Source: Molanna angustata (Eukaryota; Arthropoda; Insecta; Trichoptera; Molannidae). From it: 64,000 nt of DNA. The stretch's first letter is position 1; every line of letters begins with the position of its first letter. Of this stretch, positions 23,013 through 35,684 are shown piece after piece. The notes under the pieces are model-generated. The model ran no database searches and had not been told where the DNA came from. It saw nothing but the letters and a program-made list of their open reading frames with translations. The stretch is from contig OY754990.1 in the NCBI GenBank assembly GCA_963576475.1, forward strand, positions 12,455,061-12,519,060, in the 5' to 3' direction. The translations under genes were made by a program, and so were the position numbers.

Positions 23013-23405
23013 ATGAGATCATTAAGAAGGATTTGTAATAGAACGATGTATGACCGGGTAAGAAATGAAGATGAAGAAAGATGTCATTACTAGAATGAAA
23101 GTTAACACATTGAGATGTTTTGGTCACATGGGGAGAATGAATGAGGAGTGCCTGACGAAGAAAATATACAGAGCGGAAAGGAATAGAATGATAGGTCGGG
23201 GACGCCCAAGAAAGGGATGGCACGACCATGTGAACGAAATTTTGAAAGACGGAAATGTTAGAAGTGTGAGCAATAGACGAACATATGAGAAGATGCATGA
23301 ATGTGGACGAGGCGAGAGATGCGTGCCAGGATAGAAAAATGTGGCGTTCGGTTCTCTCTGCCTACCCCGCAAGGGACATGGCGTGATGGTATGTATGGTA
23401 TGTAT
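23013..23405 (+). mobile_element. RTE-like LINE, 5'-truncated copy
   Basis: Encodes LRRICNRTMYDRV, then RCFGHMGRMNEE, RGRPRKGWHDHVNEILKDG, ending at the family 3' end TGATGGTATGTATGGTATGT. Sits between X and Y and so probably inserted into that repeat. Confidence 0.85.
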
Positions 23406-23407
23406 GT

Positions 23408-23700
23408 AACATCTCAATAGAGACGAAGTTAGGATATTTTAGAAGAATGAGAAACTCAGGCACCTAAAGGGCTTACGATCTGTCATCGGCTGGTTTACGT
23501 GATCACTTTATGCGCTTGCGCAACGTTCACCAATTATGCCTTCTTATTGAGTTCCCTTATCGATGTAATTTTTGAAAGTTCTATATATTTGAATAATGTG
23601 TAAACAATTCACCTGAATAATACGAAATAAAAAAAGGTTTCTTCGTTATCTCATAGATGGCATTACTATAATTTCGTATTATTCATGTGAATTGATACAT
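23408..23700 (+). mobile_element. Element Y, partial, with foldback end
   Basis: Starts AACATCTCAATAGAGACGAAG (21 nt, core only) and matches 19845 on. Near its end an inverted copy of CAATTCAC(C/A)TGAATAATACG is joined, giving a small hairpin at 23600-23695. Confidence 0.7.
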
Positions 23701-24659
23701 GAAAGTAGTTGGGTCACGGGTTGTAGTCCCCTATGTCCATTAAGTCTGTAACAAAAGAAATTTAAAAAGAAAAGAATTGTATTAAAACGTAAATTTGTAT
23801 AGATTAATTTGCATTATATAACTCATTTTTCAACCGGTCAAAAACCAACATTTTTATAGACCTGTCATGTAAATTTCGTATATAACCACTAGTCTTGTAG
23901 AGTATTATTCTGACGATGTGCCTTGCACGAAACGCGTCGATTATCAAATACATTTCAATAGAACTAATACCAAGTATTTTTATATATTTGTATTATATCT
24001 ACATACAATAAAGTTCTATCAAGAAATGTCGATCGATAAACTAAACTTACATAGTTATATTTATAGATAATAACTGTGACTAATTATGTAGGAGGAGCTT
24101 GTGATTGGTCATTTGAAACTTTTGATATTAGAAAAGCAATACAAATAAATCGATTTATTTACTTTGTCCTGATTGGTTGAGGCTATTCATTTATTGACCA
24201 ATCCCTATTAAGCTAATAAGTGAAATATTTTTAATTATAGACATCATTTATAGTGGAATTATACAAACTAAAAACTCCGTCAATCATTAAGTAAGTCTTA
24301 ACTTGATGATTCTCGAAACACAGGACTTAAATCTCAATATTCGCCGTCCGTTGCGGACATTAAAAAAACGGGTCTCAATGTAAAAACTTGCTGCACTGGG
24401 AATACGAACGGGAACCATACGGCTGTTAAGGGTAAAAAATGTCTAAATCCTCTCCAACTCCCCGCCTTATCTAAAATATTTTGAATAAAAAAATATATTT
24501 ATGTATTTAGCTTTCAAACTGCTACCGACGCCGCCACTGGCGTACGTAGGTAGCACATTGGCGGTGCGCTATTATATTTTCAACATTTGTCTATTTAATG
24601 TTCGTCACAGAATTTTAAAATTGAGCATAAATTCTGGGCCTAGGTAGCGGCTCATAAGG

Positions 24660-25170
24660 GCCTAGGCAGTAAAGGCGGGGGTGGGCGGCCGACGCTGTTG
24701 TGACCTCGTCAATTCTGTACTTAGAGAAGAGCAGGACGGACGCCTCTAGTCTCGCTCGTCAGTTACTCGTCAAATTGTGGCGAATGTTGTTGTGTGGTTC
24801 GGGCACACCGCCGGCGCAGACGTCTGGTCAGACATCCTGTGTTGACAACTAGACGGCAAATCTGACAGGTGATGATTGGGTCGGATGCCCCCGGTGTTAG
24901 CCCGCGGAACCTTCGGACGCCAACACGAGGACCGAGGGGTCGGGGTACAAGCCCCTCCGACTTGAATCCGAGTGTTCTTAGCGGCCGATTTCGAGACCAA
25001 TCGGAGGCCCTGACGTGTGTGGTTGGATTCTCGGGGGCAGTGGTTGAACCCGATGGATGGTGGATATTTTGTGTTTGTCCGATGTTGCGGCTGCGTCCGG
25101 TGGCGAACAGGGCCAATGGGCTCTATAGCGTCGCCGGCGTGGCAGTGGATCGCGATCTCCATCGATGAGC
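24660..25170. other. GC-rich segment, source of a tandem unit
   Basis: Markedly GC-rich in an AT-rich intron, with overlapping open frames on both strands (plus 24869-25168; minus 24763-25162). Neither shows a domain I recognise. Composition suggests a fragment of a retroelement 5' end or an old gene piece; unassigned. Confidence 0.4.
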
Positions 25171-26161
25171 ATAAATTCGTAGAAAAATATATATTTTATG
25201 TGCTTAAAGAGTGCATAAAATCAAACCGATAAAGTTTTTTCATTTCATAAAATAACAAATTTTGGGTTTCCAATAATTTGAATCGCGTATAAACCCTTAT
25301 AACGTATGCGTTATTTACCCTCACTATAATTTTCGCCAAACATCTTGAACGAGCTTCCGGGAGCGCAAATTTGTGTCTTTGTTTCGTTGGTTTACGTGCA
25401 AATCGTCCCGGGGGCAGTGGTTGAACCCGATGGATGGTGGATATTTTGTGTTTGTCCGATGTTGCGGCTGCGTCCGGTGGCGAACAGGGCCAATGGGCTC
25501 TATAGCGTCGCCGGCGTGGCAGTGGATCGCGATCTCCATCGATGAGCATAAATTCGTAGAAAAATATATATTTTATGTGCTTAAAGAGTGCATAAAATCA
25601 AACCGATAAAGTTTTTTCATTTCATAAAATAACAAATTTTGGGTTTCCAATAATTTGAATCGCGTATAAACCCTTATAACGTATGCGTTATTTACCCTCA
25701 CTATAATTTTCGCCAAACATCTTGAACGAGCTTCCGGGAGCGCAAATTTGTGTCTTTGTTTCGTTGGTTTACGTGCAAATCGTCCCGGGGGCAGTGGTTG
25801 AACCCGATGGATGGTGGATATTTTGTGTTTGTCCGATGTTGCGGCTGCGTCCGGTGGCGAACAGGGCCAATGGGCTCTATAGCGTCGCCGGCGTGGCAGT
25901 GGATCGCGATCTCCATCGATGAGCATAAATTCGTAGAAAAATATATATTTTATGTGCTTAAAGAGTGCATAAAATCAAACCGATAAAGTTTTTTCATTTC
26001 ATAAAATAACAAATTTTGGGTTTCCAATAATTTGAATCGCGTATAAACCCTTATAACGTATGCGTTATTTACCCTCACTATAATTTTCGCCAAACATCTT
26101 GAACGAGCTTCCGGGAGCGCAAATTTGTGTCTTTGTTTCGTTGGTTTACGTGAAAATCGTC
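25033..26161. repeat. 377-bp tandem repeat, three copies
   Basis: Units start at 25033, 25410 and 25787 (GGGGGCAGTGGTTGAACCCG) and are virtually identical. Each joins a 130-bp GC-rich piece to an AT-rich piece and to a segment (CATCTTGAACGAGCTTCCGG, TTGTGTCTTTGTTTCG) that also occurs diverged at 35690-35830. Repeated open frames of 66-117 codons are by-products of the duplication. Confidence 0.95.
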
Positions 26162-26252
26162 CCCATTCTCGGCTAAAAGTTCAGGATGTTTGTCTACAAC
26201 TATATTTATTAGACGATTTTAATATATCATGTCTTCAGTCGCTAGATTTAGC

Positions 26253-26652
26253 GTTATACGATGTATGACAGGGTCAGAAATGAGGACATAAGGAAAGAAT
26301 GTATGATAAAGAAAGATCTTATTAATGGAATTAAAGTGAACACATTGAAATGGGGAGAATGAATGAGGAACGCCTGACGATGAAAATATACATTGCGGAC
26401 AGGAATGGAATGAGAGGTTGGGGCCGCCCAAGGAAGGGATGGCACGTCCATGTGAACGGTATTTTGAAAGACGGAAATGTTAGAAGCGTGAACAACAGAC
26501 GTACATGTTAGAAGCGTGAACAACAGACGTACATGTATAAGACGATGTATGAATGTCGACGAGGCGATGGATGTGTGTCAAGATAGAAATAAGTGGCGTT
26601 CGGTTCTCTCTGCCTACCCCGTGAGGGACATGGCGTGATGGTATGTATGTAT
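26253..26652 (+). mobile_element. RTE-like LINE, 5'-truncated copy
   Basis: Starts ACGATGTATGACAGGGTCAG and ends GGCGTGATGGTATGTATGTA. Carries a 28-bp internal duplication (GTTAGAAGCGTGAACAACAG at 26480 and 26508) and a deletion before GGGGAGAATGAATGAGG. Confidence 0.85.
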
Positions 26653-27149
26653 GCCCTCTTAAGGTATTGTGGTGGGGGGGGGGGGGTTATAAATAATGTT
26701 ATAAAGCAACGAAAGTAGTTGAATATTTCAAATAATTTATAAATTCACTCGGGAGGCACGGGGAAAAAATATATACGACATTGTAGTTCCAGTCTGAAGT
26801 GAATCTCTCTCTGCCTACCTCCTTTACAGAGGAAATATTTCCTTCGAAATGATATTATTATTATTTTGCTTTTAAAAATGTTTTTACCTTTATTGTATAA
26901 AATATGGCGAGTTTTGAGCGTAAATAATGTCGCCATTTTATTATGTAGGTAACTATTATATTTATATTTCTGTATCTTTCTCTTTGCACATAACACCCCC
27001 CCCCCCCCCTTACCGTATTGCTCTTCATTCTCATTGCTCTTCATATACCATAAATTACATTATTTTATATAAGTAACATAACAAAAAAAAATTGAGTTGG
27101 TTTGGACCACCTCACTAGGCCAGGCCTGTTCCGAGGTGGTAGACTATAC

Positions 27150-27478
27150 ATACATACATACCATCACGCCATGTCCCTCGCGGGGTAGGCAGAGAGAACA
27201 GAACGCCACACTATTCTATCTTGACATACATTCACCGCCTCGTCAACATTCATGCTACGTCTCATGCATGTTCTTCTATTGTTCAGACTTCTAACATTTC
27301 CTTCTTTCAGAATATCGTTCACATGGTCGTGCCATCCATTTCTTGGGCGCCCCCGACCTCTTTTTCCATTCCTGTCAGCCTTATATATTTTTTTCGTCAA
27401 GCGTTCTTCATTCATTCTTTCCACGTGACCAAACCATCTAAGTGTGTTAACTTTCATTCTAGTTACTACATCTTTCTT
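27150..27478 (-). mobile_element. RTE-like LINE, 5'-truncated copy
   Basis: The minus frame reads MKVNTLRWFGHVERMNEERL, RGRPRNGWHDHVNDILKEG and ends SVLSAYPARDMA; the 3' end is at 27150 (CATACATACATACCATCACG). Coding frame intact over its 97 codons, so relatively young. Confidence 0.9.
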
Positions 27479-27792
27479 CAGAAAGACTAGACTAGTTACA
27501 TAATATTAATTACTAAATCATTGTAAGCTGTTATATAGAATGATTGTGTAGTGTAGCCCATGGTCCACTTATTGAGTCCTATGTTAGTAGTTTTGTCGTG
27601 TATGTATGTTGTTATGAATTGAGAATTTGCTGACAATAGTTGATTGATAGCTTTTTTTTTTCATTATTTATTTTATTTATTGTTAACAGCTTTGTACATA
27701 CATATTACAATAGAGATTACAATTAAAATGAGCCAATTATAGACAAACATAATTTCAAATTATAATAACGCTGAAAGGGTACATAAATGAAT

Positions 27793-28177
27793 AAATTGTT
27801 TGAAACCGACTCGCCAATGCAGATCCCGTGCAATACGTGAATCAACCTACACAAATATACGCTAATAATAAATTGTTTGAAACCGACTCGCCAATGCAGA
27901 TCCCGTGCAATACGTGAATCAACCTACACAAATATACGCTAATAATAAATTGTTTGAAACCGACTCGCCAATGCAGATCCCGTGCAATACGTGAATCAAC
28001 CTACACAAATATACGCTAATAATAAATTGTTTGAAACCGACTCGCCAATGCAGATCCCGTGCAATACGTGAATCAACCTACACAAATATACGCTAATAAT
28101 AAATTGTTTGAAACCGACTCGCCAATGCAGATCCCGTGCAATACGTGAATCAACCTACACAAATATACGCAAATAAT
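27793..28177. repeat. 77-bp tandem repeat, five copies
   Basis: Units start at 27793, 27870, 27947, 28024 and 28101 (AAATTGTTTGAAACCGACTC) and appear identical; the last ends CGCAAAT instead of CGCTAAT. Confidence 0.95.
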
Positions 28178-28270
28178 TTCAGTATTTTCAGCTTTGAAAA
28201 TACTGAAATACTGATAATTTCAGTATTTTCAGCTTTGAAAATACTGAAATACTGATAATTTCAGCTTTGT
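28174..28270. repeat. 41-bp hairpin-forming tandem repeat
   Basis: Two and a third copies of a unit whose core CAGTATTTTCAGC.TTTGAAAATACTG is self-complementary, directly after the 77-bp array. Confidence 0.85.
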
Positions 28271-28604
28271 TATATAACCATGTTTGTATTGTATGTTTAA
28301 GTCTTGTATTTTCTAACAAATGCATGTTCTTTATATCTTTTGCAACTAAATTTAGGATATTTGGAGCCAAGTATTGATAATGTCTTTGTCCGTATGTAGT
28401 GTTTGTCTTCGGAGTGATTAGTTGATGTATGTGTCTTGTATCGTGAGAATGTTGAGCAGTGATATGGTTTTTCTTATCATTTTTAAAGTGAATAATAATT
28501 TGTTAAATATAGAGTTGTGCTGTAGTTAGTACGTTAAAGCCTTTAAATAGTTGAATGGTCGGGAAATGGAAAGGTTTTATTTGAATCGTCGTTTATATTT
28601 ATTT

Positions 28605-28870
28605 ATCATTTGTTTCGCTGCGAGACGCCGGCTTAGAATAGTGCTTCCACTCTGTATTGTTATCGTCGTTTTCGTGTGTCCCGTAAGAGCCGGGCAATCC
28701 AATATACAACATCTCGTATAGTTCGGCAGTGAGGTTCACCATAACCCATTCGGAATTTAGTGCCTCTTTAGGTGTGACGAGGCTGGCGTGTGTCGTGCTT
28801 TCCTTAAAAGTTAATGTACACCCGCATACCTGTCGCTGGTCACCTCCAAATATTTTGTTATTTAGAAACT
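28605..28870 (-). repeat. Dispersed repeat with a broken ORF
   Basis: The minus frame contains LTAELYEMLYIGLPGSYGTH. The segment CCCGTAAGAGCCGGGCAATC to AGTGAGGTTCACC recurs at 53815-53945, and TACACCCGCATACCTGTCGC recurs near 19043. Probably a LINE or SINE body; family not identified. Confidence 0.5.
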
Positions 28871-30364
28871 CATTGCTAACCATTTATGGAAACTTTGCTG
28901 GTTTTCCTGATTGTTTTCTTTTTTGTATAGACAAGACAATGTATTTTTACCATTGTATGTTTCCTAAATAAATTAATAAAATTTGTTTATTTATTTACCT
29001 TTAATCACACCATATTTATAATGACAACAATAAGTAGATTACTGCTGCCCAACTAGGAAATCCTGTTCTAGGGCTAGCAGTTTACAATTTTTATTGACAA
29101 TTAAGTATATGCAATTATGAACCAGGTGATTGTTCCCGTTCCACACTAAATATGTACATTAGGAAAGTCGCAGTCACCTACCCCACTCCATAGGGAACGT
29201 TATAGAACTAAGTGTTCTGTTCATCCCCGGAGCGGCTGCTCGTCGGACAAAACAAGAACTACCACCATGCATATTTCATACCACTGCCACTAAGAGTCCA
29301 ACCACACTCGTGAAGGCCCGTGAATATGTACAGAATCTCAACTTTCTGCACTCACAATCTTTACCTCAACAAACATATGGGCTCACACAAAACAGATCAA
29401 CCAGGTCCCAATGTCCGCCATAATACCTGTCATAAATACAATATCTGACGCGATTTTTATTTCAGGACCATAGAAAGAGACTAGGTAAAGTTTGTGTAAC
29501 AGATCCAACAAATAAGCTGTAGCCCTTTGATTTTTGGGTGTATATGTTTATTGATTATTTATCAGAAGTATAAGATTATATGTGCGTGTTCAAAAAAACA
29601 TCTACCCCCAAATATGATATTGCAAAAATCAGTCAGTTCAAAATTAGATGTACATTTTGAAATGATGAAGGGTTTCAAATAAAATATTAGTTACTTACAT
29701 GATCAACATTAGTATATTCTAATGAGCATTAAATAATAATTTAGCTGTTAGTTATGTTAAGGGTCGGTAAGAATAAATAAAACTACGATAACCGCGACAC
29801 TGCATTCAGTTAGACGGTTGGCGCATGAATGAAAGTGCTCGATTGCTTTGTACGAACGGCGATGATCTGTAGTTCGTCAATCTTCGCAAATCTTCGACAA
29901 CTGTCGAGGGTATGCAAATTGCAGCTATTGAGGAGCACAGCTACAGAGTGATCTTGGTCAGAGTGAATTGGTTGTTAGATCGGGTTCATTTTTCAGTCTA
30001 ATCGTTCGCTTCTATTTTCGCTAATTTCTCTCGTCCAGATGACTCAGTAGCTGGTCTGTATCGTTGGTCATTTCCCTCCCCCGGCTCCCGTCCCCACTCC
30101 CATCGGCCGAAGTCTCTGTGCGGAATATCCACCCCGAGTCTTGGCCTTTTTTCCCCTCGTCGTCGGCTTATGTAAAACAATAATAATATGGACTATTTTT
30201 TGCTGGCATTAAAACTGGAGTAACTACTATAGTTCGCTTTGTTTTTTCATCAAGACTCACTACTCTTCTCGCGTCGGCATCAATTATAATCTTTCCAAAG
30301 AAGACTAATACGAATGTTGGCTTTTAGAAAGGGAATAAGTCATCGTCAGGCTGGAGTATTTTCA

Positions 30365-30890
30365 TCTTCTTCTTCCTTTTCATAGATCCAAAGATCTGTT
30401 TCTACCGCTATTCTGTCTCCTGCGATGTGGACTGCCAGATGTCTCGCCATCTCTTTGGAGATCTTCCCGGAGGTCTACTTCCAGCTGGGTTCTCTTAGAG
30501 AGCTATACGTGGGATTCTATTTCCATCCATTCTGTTAACATGTGAGCTCCAATATCGCCTCCAATATCCGATATCTTCCTCATCTGACGATGTCTTCCGT
30601 ACTACACTTTTTTTCTTATTTCAGTATTTCGAATTCGGTCTCTTAGAGTGTTTCCGGTTATACATCTCAATGTACTCATCTCTGATGTTTTCAGAAGAGA
30701 TTTTGTTCTCGTTGTGTCTGCTCTGGTCTCTACTCCTTAGATGGCAATGGATCTTACACATGTTTTATATATCCGGACTTTGCTTTCGATATTCATGTGT
30801 TTATTCCTCCATATACTTTCCTTTAGACATCCTGATATTACAGCTGCTTTATTTACTTTACTTGTCTTAATCTGATTTCCTTAAACAATA
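30365..30890 (-). pseudogene. LINE C-terminal remnant (different family)
   Basis: Minus-strand frames read KESIWRNKHMNIESKVRIYK, TCVRSIAI(stop)GVETRADT, then LLKTSEMSTLRCITGNTLRD, RIRNTEIRK. This SIWRNK..I..K.RIYKTCVRP..TY..ET pattern is the C-terminal part of a LINE RT protein. Several stops; ends in GAAGAAGATGA-like 3' sequence. Confidence 0.7.
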
Positions 30891-32323
30891 GACGAAAAAT
30901 CGTAATTACCCAATGGTATAAGAGAAGCTCATAGCGCTTGATGGTTTTCAAGACGCTTCTGAAGTCCCACTTCTTATCCACATTTTCCTGTTTTTTACAT
31001 TTTCATTATTATCTGTCCAGTGATTTTCTGGTGCGCCAGTCCAGTCCAGACTGTAACCCAGCGGGAAGCGCTCATGGGGTTCGATGAAATCAATAGGTTG
31101 TTTTCTCGCAACGGGGTCTGAGCTGAACCTGGCTTCCTCTGGAGATGTTTTTAGTGGCTCTGCGTGCCTTGGGAAACCTTTGAGGGATTTAAGCCTGGGT
31201 TTAATTTCTCAGCGGGTATCATTAGTAGATAGTAATTACTTTCAGTTTCATAGTGATGTGATTGTGTACTATGGTTGTATTTCGGTATAGAATTGTGAAC
31301 TCTTCTAGTGTCACTCTTGCTACTTTATAATGCAGAGGTTTTAATGAAGTTTTCTTTGTTTCTTCTGTTTTATTATGAAAAGTAATCGTTCATGGCGGTC
31401 GTCCCACAGTACTCGTTTAGTTTGAAAACTTTTGCTTCTCAATTTACATAGCGATGTTTCTGTTTGCATGATGTGGGTGTGTATTTTTAACATTTGTCGT
31501 GAAATTAAAATCAACAAGGATAATAAATTATATCTCAACAATCGGGGGAAAAAATAGAAATTATTAAATATTTTATTATGACTTGTTATAAATGCTTTTG
31601 TTCTAAATTTGTGTCTCTAGACATGTTTTATATTTGGTTTACTGTGAACGTTCTTTAAAACTAGATTTTTTTATATTTGATCCACAAAAGTTATTCATTT
31701 CTCTGTTGTTGAAATCGCACCTCTGAAAATATCGTTTTATTAATTTGATCTGTGAAAACTTTCTTTATTTTACTGTGAATTTTGTTGGAATTGCTCCTCT
31801 GTAATATCGTTTTATTAATTTGATTCGAAAACTTTTTTTTATTTTACTGTGAATTTTTTTTGGAATTGCTACTCTGAAAATATTATTTCACCGTGAAATA
31901 CCAAAACGTTGTAAAATTGTCTGTTTACTTGTTACTTTTACTACGGTCTTACAATTAACAAGTTACTTTTAATACGGACTTTCTATCAACTTGTCCGACG
32001 CTCGTCCAAATACAAAAACTCGTGTCGGATTATAGTCGAGTTGCAGATGGTAAAACTCTATTAAAATCAAGAATTATTGATTTTATTTCGATTTAATCTT
32101 GTCAATAATACGGTGGCCGATTGCAGATTTAAAACAGCATTCATCGTAGCCATGTTGTTTCTTAACATTCCGTTGTCACGGAACAATAATCGAATATTAT
32201 ATTTTATTGACGCGTAATTTTTTACGGTTCTGGGCGGCCAACTGTCGTTGGTTTCTTCGTGGGTGTTGTCTGTGACTTGTTTCAAATTTGGCGCCTCTCC
32301 GTCGCAAGGGTAAGGCGGCTACC

Positions 32324-32407
32324 ATGAGGAACAGGAAAGCCTTCCTCCCCGGGGCCGGTCTATTTCTCTTCAGGATGCTGAGGAAGAAGAAGATCAGAAT
32401 ATGGAGA
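32324..32407 (+). CDS. par-1: Alternative first coding exon of par-1 (short isoform)
   Basis: An ATG in good context (ACC ATG A) opens 28 codons (MRNRKAFLPGAG, then LFLFRMLRKKKIRIWR) ending at a strong donor (AGA/GTGAGT) in phase 0, 847 bases before the phase-0 kinase exon at 33255. Joined to it, the exon gives an alternative N-terminus. The peptide has two basic clusters flanking a short hydrophobic stretch, which could associate with membrane, though it is too short to judge. The frame is open upstream back to at least 32288 but without another ATG. Multiple first exons and promoters are a known feature of par-1 genes in flies and mammals. This assignment rests on start context, donor quality and phase. 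Confidence 0.6.
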
Positions 32408-32464
32408 GTGAGTCAATCTAAGCCTGCTGAAGCAGTCCTTATTGTGTTATGTTATGTTAGACAT

Positions 32465-33060
32465 GCGTAGATTGTTATTTTACCTTACCGGGTAGGCACA
32501 AAATTTATACCTTATCTTGCCTTGCCGGGTGGGCATAAAACCTTCGTAGAAGCCGGGTCTTTTTAAAATCTTAATTAATATTTACTTGAGCAGATTGCAA
32601 ACCTTCCCTAATGCTGCGTAGTACGCCTCTTCGGCAAAATAAAGTGGACCCAAATCATAATAGCTGGTGTCCCCTACGTAGCCATGTTAAAAAAATCGTA
32701 TTGTCATAGCTTGTCGGATAGGCACAAAATTTATTATTGCTTGCGGAGTAAGCTCAAAATATCTTACCATAGTTAGTCGTATGCACAAAAAAATTATTGA
32801 TACAGCTTGCTGAATATGCATAAAATTTTCTTTTGTAGCTAGCCGGATCGGCATAAAATTTTCTTTTGTAGCTAGCCGGATCGGCATAAAATTTTCTTTT
32901 GTAGCTAGCCGGATCGGCATAAAATTTTCTTTTGTAGCTAGCCGGATCGGCATAAAATTTTCTTTTGTAGCTAGTCGGATAGGCATAAAATTTTATTTTA
33001 TAGCTCGCCGGATAGACATCATTTTATTATGTTAACTTGCCGGGTAGGCACAACACTTGC
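32465..33060. repeat. Minisatellite of ~33 bp just past the alternative first exon
   Basis: Five near-perfect units (TTTTGTAGCTAGCCGGATCG, GCATAAAATTT) at about 32820-32960, flanked on both sides by diverged units sharing GCCGGGTAGGCA(C/T)AAAATTT. The minus-strand peptide MPIRLATKENF repeated is read-through of 33-bp units. Confidence 0.9.
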
Positions 33061-33176
33061 TACTTGGTTTTTATTAAAGTGATAATAGTATTATATTGCT
33101 TACAATATTATAATTTATAAGTGTATTATTATGCTTCATAGTCAATGATGCAATTTTCTTTATTTTTTTATGGTGA

Positions 33177-33542
<366 letters not shown>

Positions 33543-33674
33543 TAATTTTCAATGCACACTAGTACAAAATCATATACTTGCACTTGTGCAATACAGGACG
33601 TCTTGTTGGCGTCGAAAGATTAGGAGAGCTGACCCTACCTGAAGTGGGACAAGGCAAAGAAAAAGAAGACTTAC

Positions 33675-34025
33675 AAAATCATGGGTTTTTACTGCCCTAG
33701 GGATAATGATTTTCTGTGTTTCTATCAACAAAATCATACTCCTGGGATCATTTTCTGTGTTTCTTTCTACTAAATCATACTCCTGGGATAAATTTCTGTG
33801 TTTCTTTCTACTAAATCTTACTACTTCTAGGATAATTTTTTTGTGATTATTTCTACAAAATCATACTCCTGGGATAATTTTCTGTGTTTCTTTCTACAAA
33901 ATCTTACTACTTCTAGGATAATTTTCTGTGCTTCTTTCTAAATAATCATACATCTGGGATAATTTTCTGTGTTTCTTTCTACAAAATCATTCTCCTTTCC
34001 TTTTGGGATAAATTTCTGTCTTTGC
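33675..34025. repeat. ~42-48-bp tandem repeat in intron 2, about seven copies
   Basis: Imperfect units built from AAATCATACTCCTGGGATAA and TTTCTGTGTTTCTTTCTAC, some with an inserted CTTCTA. Confidence 0.85.
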
Positions 34026-35214
34026 TTAACATACTTTGATTCTTAAACATCATTCGAGTTACATCAATTTGTTAAACGTAAAAATGTGCGTTGATTCCTA
34101 AATCTCATTGTATGTACTCCCATTTTGCACTCCTTACACCGCTTTTGAAATATATAGCAAATTAGTAAAATCTGAAACAAATTGTTGTAAACTCTCTGTC
34201 ACCAGCAGGGAAATGGCATTATGTAACCCATTTCAATATCCAACTGTAGATACTGTAACAAATGACAATTTAAATGTGACAAGTGTAACGAATTTCACTG
34301 TATGTACGTTGGTGACGTCACCAACAATGTCTGCTACATTATTCAACCGATTGACTTAATAACCACCAGACTTTGTGGGTCTTCTCTTTGCTGTATACCA
34401 AAAGAGGGTTGTTAGTGATACAATTGCTGCGTTCTATACTAGATCAGTAGATACCTCATTAAGTTATGTTACGCAACTAATACTGGCAAAGGTCAGCCCA
34501 AAAAATATTATTATTGAACAAGACAGACAGGCAGCTATTGCTGATGGACCTCTATGGTGTACTGTTCTTTGTATAATATACATCCAATCTATGTATTGTT
34601 GAGTTGGTTGAGTGTACCAGCAGATACCACTTCCTCTGCTAAACTGTTACAGACATCCACCTATTGGTTAGGAAGGGCTTTATGTGACGTCCCCTTAGTT
34701 GTGATTCATCCTTAAGGTATAACGAGTGAGTTGTGGCCAACACGATACTCCTCATTACCGAGTCACTCCACAATGTATTCATATTTTGTATAGAAAATTT
34801 TCAGCATCTTGGTAAAAAATGATTTTTGATTTAAATATTTTATTATGAAAACTTGATAATCCTTTACTACCATTTTATGAAAGTGATGTGCCTTTTGTAG
34901 CAATTTCAAAATGAAAATATAAAATATTAAGTTTCCTGAACTTGGGATCACTTTGAAATATATTTTTTTATTTATTTTATAGAACACAACAACAAACAAG
35001 AAAAAAATATAGATAATTATTATATAGCCAATTATAGTATTCTAAAATATATTACATACACATTTGTTAACAATTTTTGAAAACAGGATGGGAAGGGAGA
35101 GAGGTAGGGAGGGGAGTGGGGGAAGCATCGACCAATTGAAACTCATATTATGATTTATACCTCACGTGTCTCAATGTATGAATAATAATAAATTAAAATG
35201 TCCGCAGTGTTCAA
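34026..35214. other. Intron 2 remainder
   Basis: Possible decayed LINE piece at 34590-34770 (AACGAGTGAGTTGTGGCCAAC core recurs near 38297), a purine-rich G/A run at 35090-35125; otherwise nothing recognised. Confidence 0.4.
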
Positions 35215-35340
35215 AGCAAGAGCACTTTCATTAAAGGATTAAAAACAGCTTTGTTTCAGAGAGCAACACAACATTAAACTATCAGCGCCCTTGGTATGAT
35301 CTCGAATCATTAAACGGCGCTATACAAATTATTATTAAAG
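35215..35340 (+). mobile_element. CR1/L2-like LINE 3' fragment
   Basis: CAGCGCCCTTGGTATGATCT and CTATACAAATTATTATTAAA match the 3' end of 58775-59160. Confidence 0.8.
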
Positions 35341-35684
35341 ATTTGCACAATAAAACAGAGCATAGATTAAATATCCGACAAATTTACATTTTTTTTTTTA
35401 AATATATATATAAACTCGTAGCAAACATATCCAATTCCGGATCACTTAAATAATTTCTGTTGTACCCAGTACAAGCTCTATTAATATAATAGTTGACATA
35501 CAATGTGGGTTAGTCATCAACAGACTCAGATCCATCCACCGTGGTGAGTATGTAGGAAGGAATATTAAAGTACCATTTCCAGCTTGATCCATTTGATAAA
35601 ATTGGACAATTTAGTATTTCTGAAATTGAATTGTGACTGCTATAAATACATGTTGCACAATATTCAGGCGTTATTTATATATTA

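Noticed and set aside
24763..25926. GC-rich ORFs repeated in the 377-bp units as genes
   Set aside because: The identical copies come from recent duplication, frames are open on both strands at once, and no domain or splice evidence is visible.
29998..30180. 60-codon minus-strand Arg-rich frame
   Set aside because: Locally GC-rich but without homologous motif. It may overlap an untranslated promoter region; no evidence of coding.
34108..34602. Two adjacent frames (83 and 75 codons) in intron 2
   Set aside because: No domain, no splice context that fits par-1 phases and AT-rich codon use; probably chance or very old retroelement sequence.
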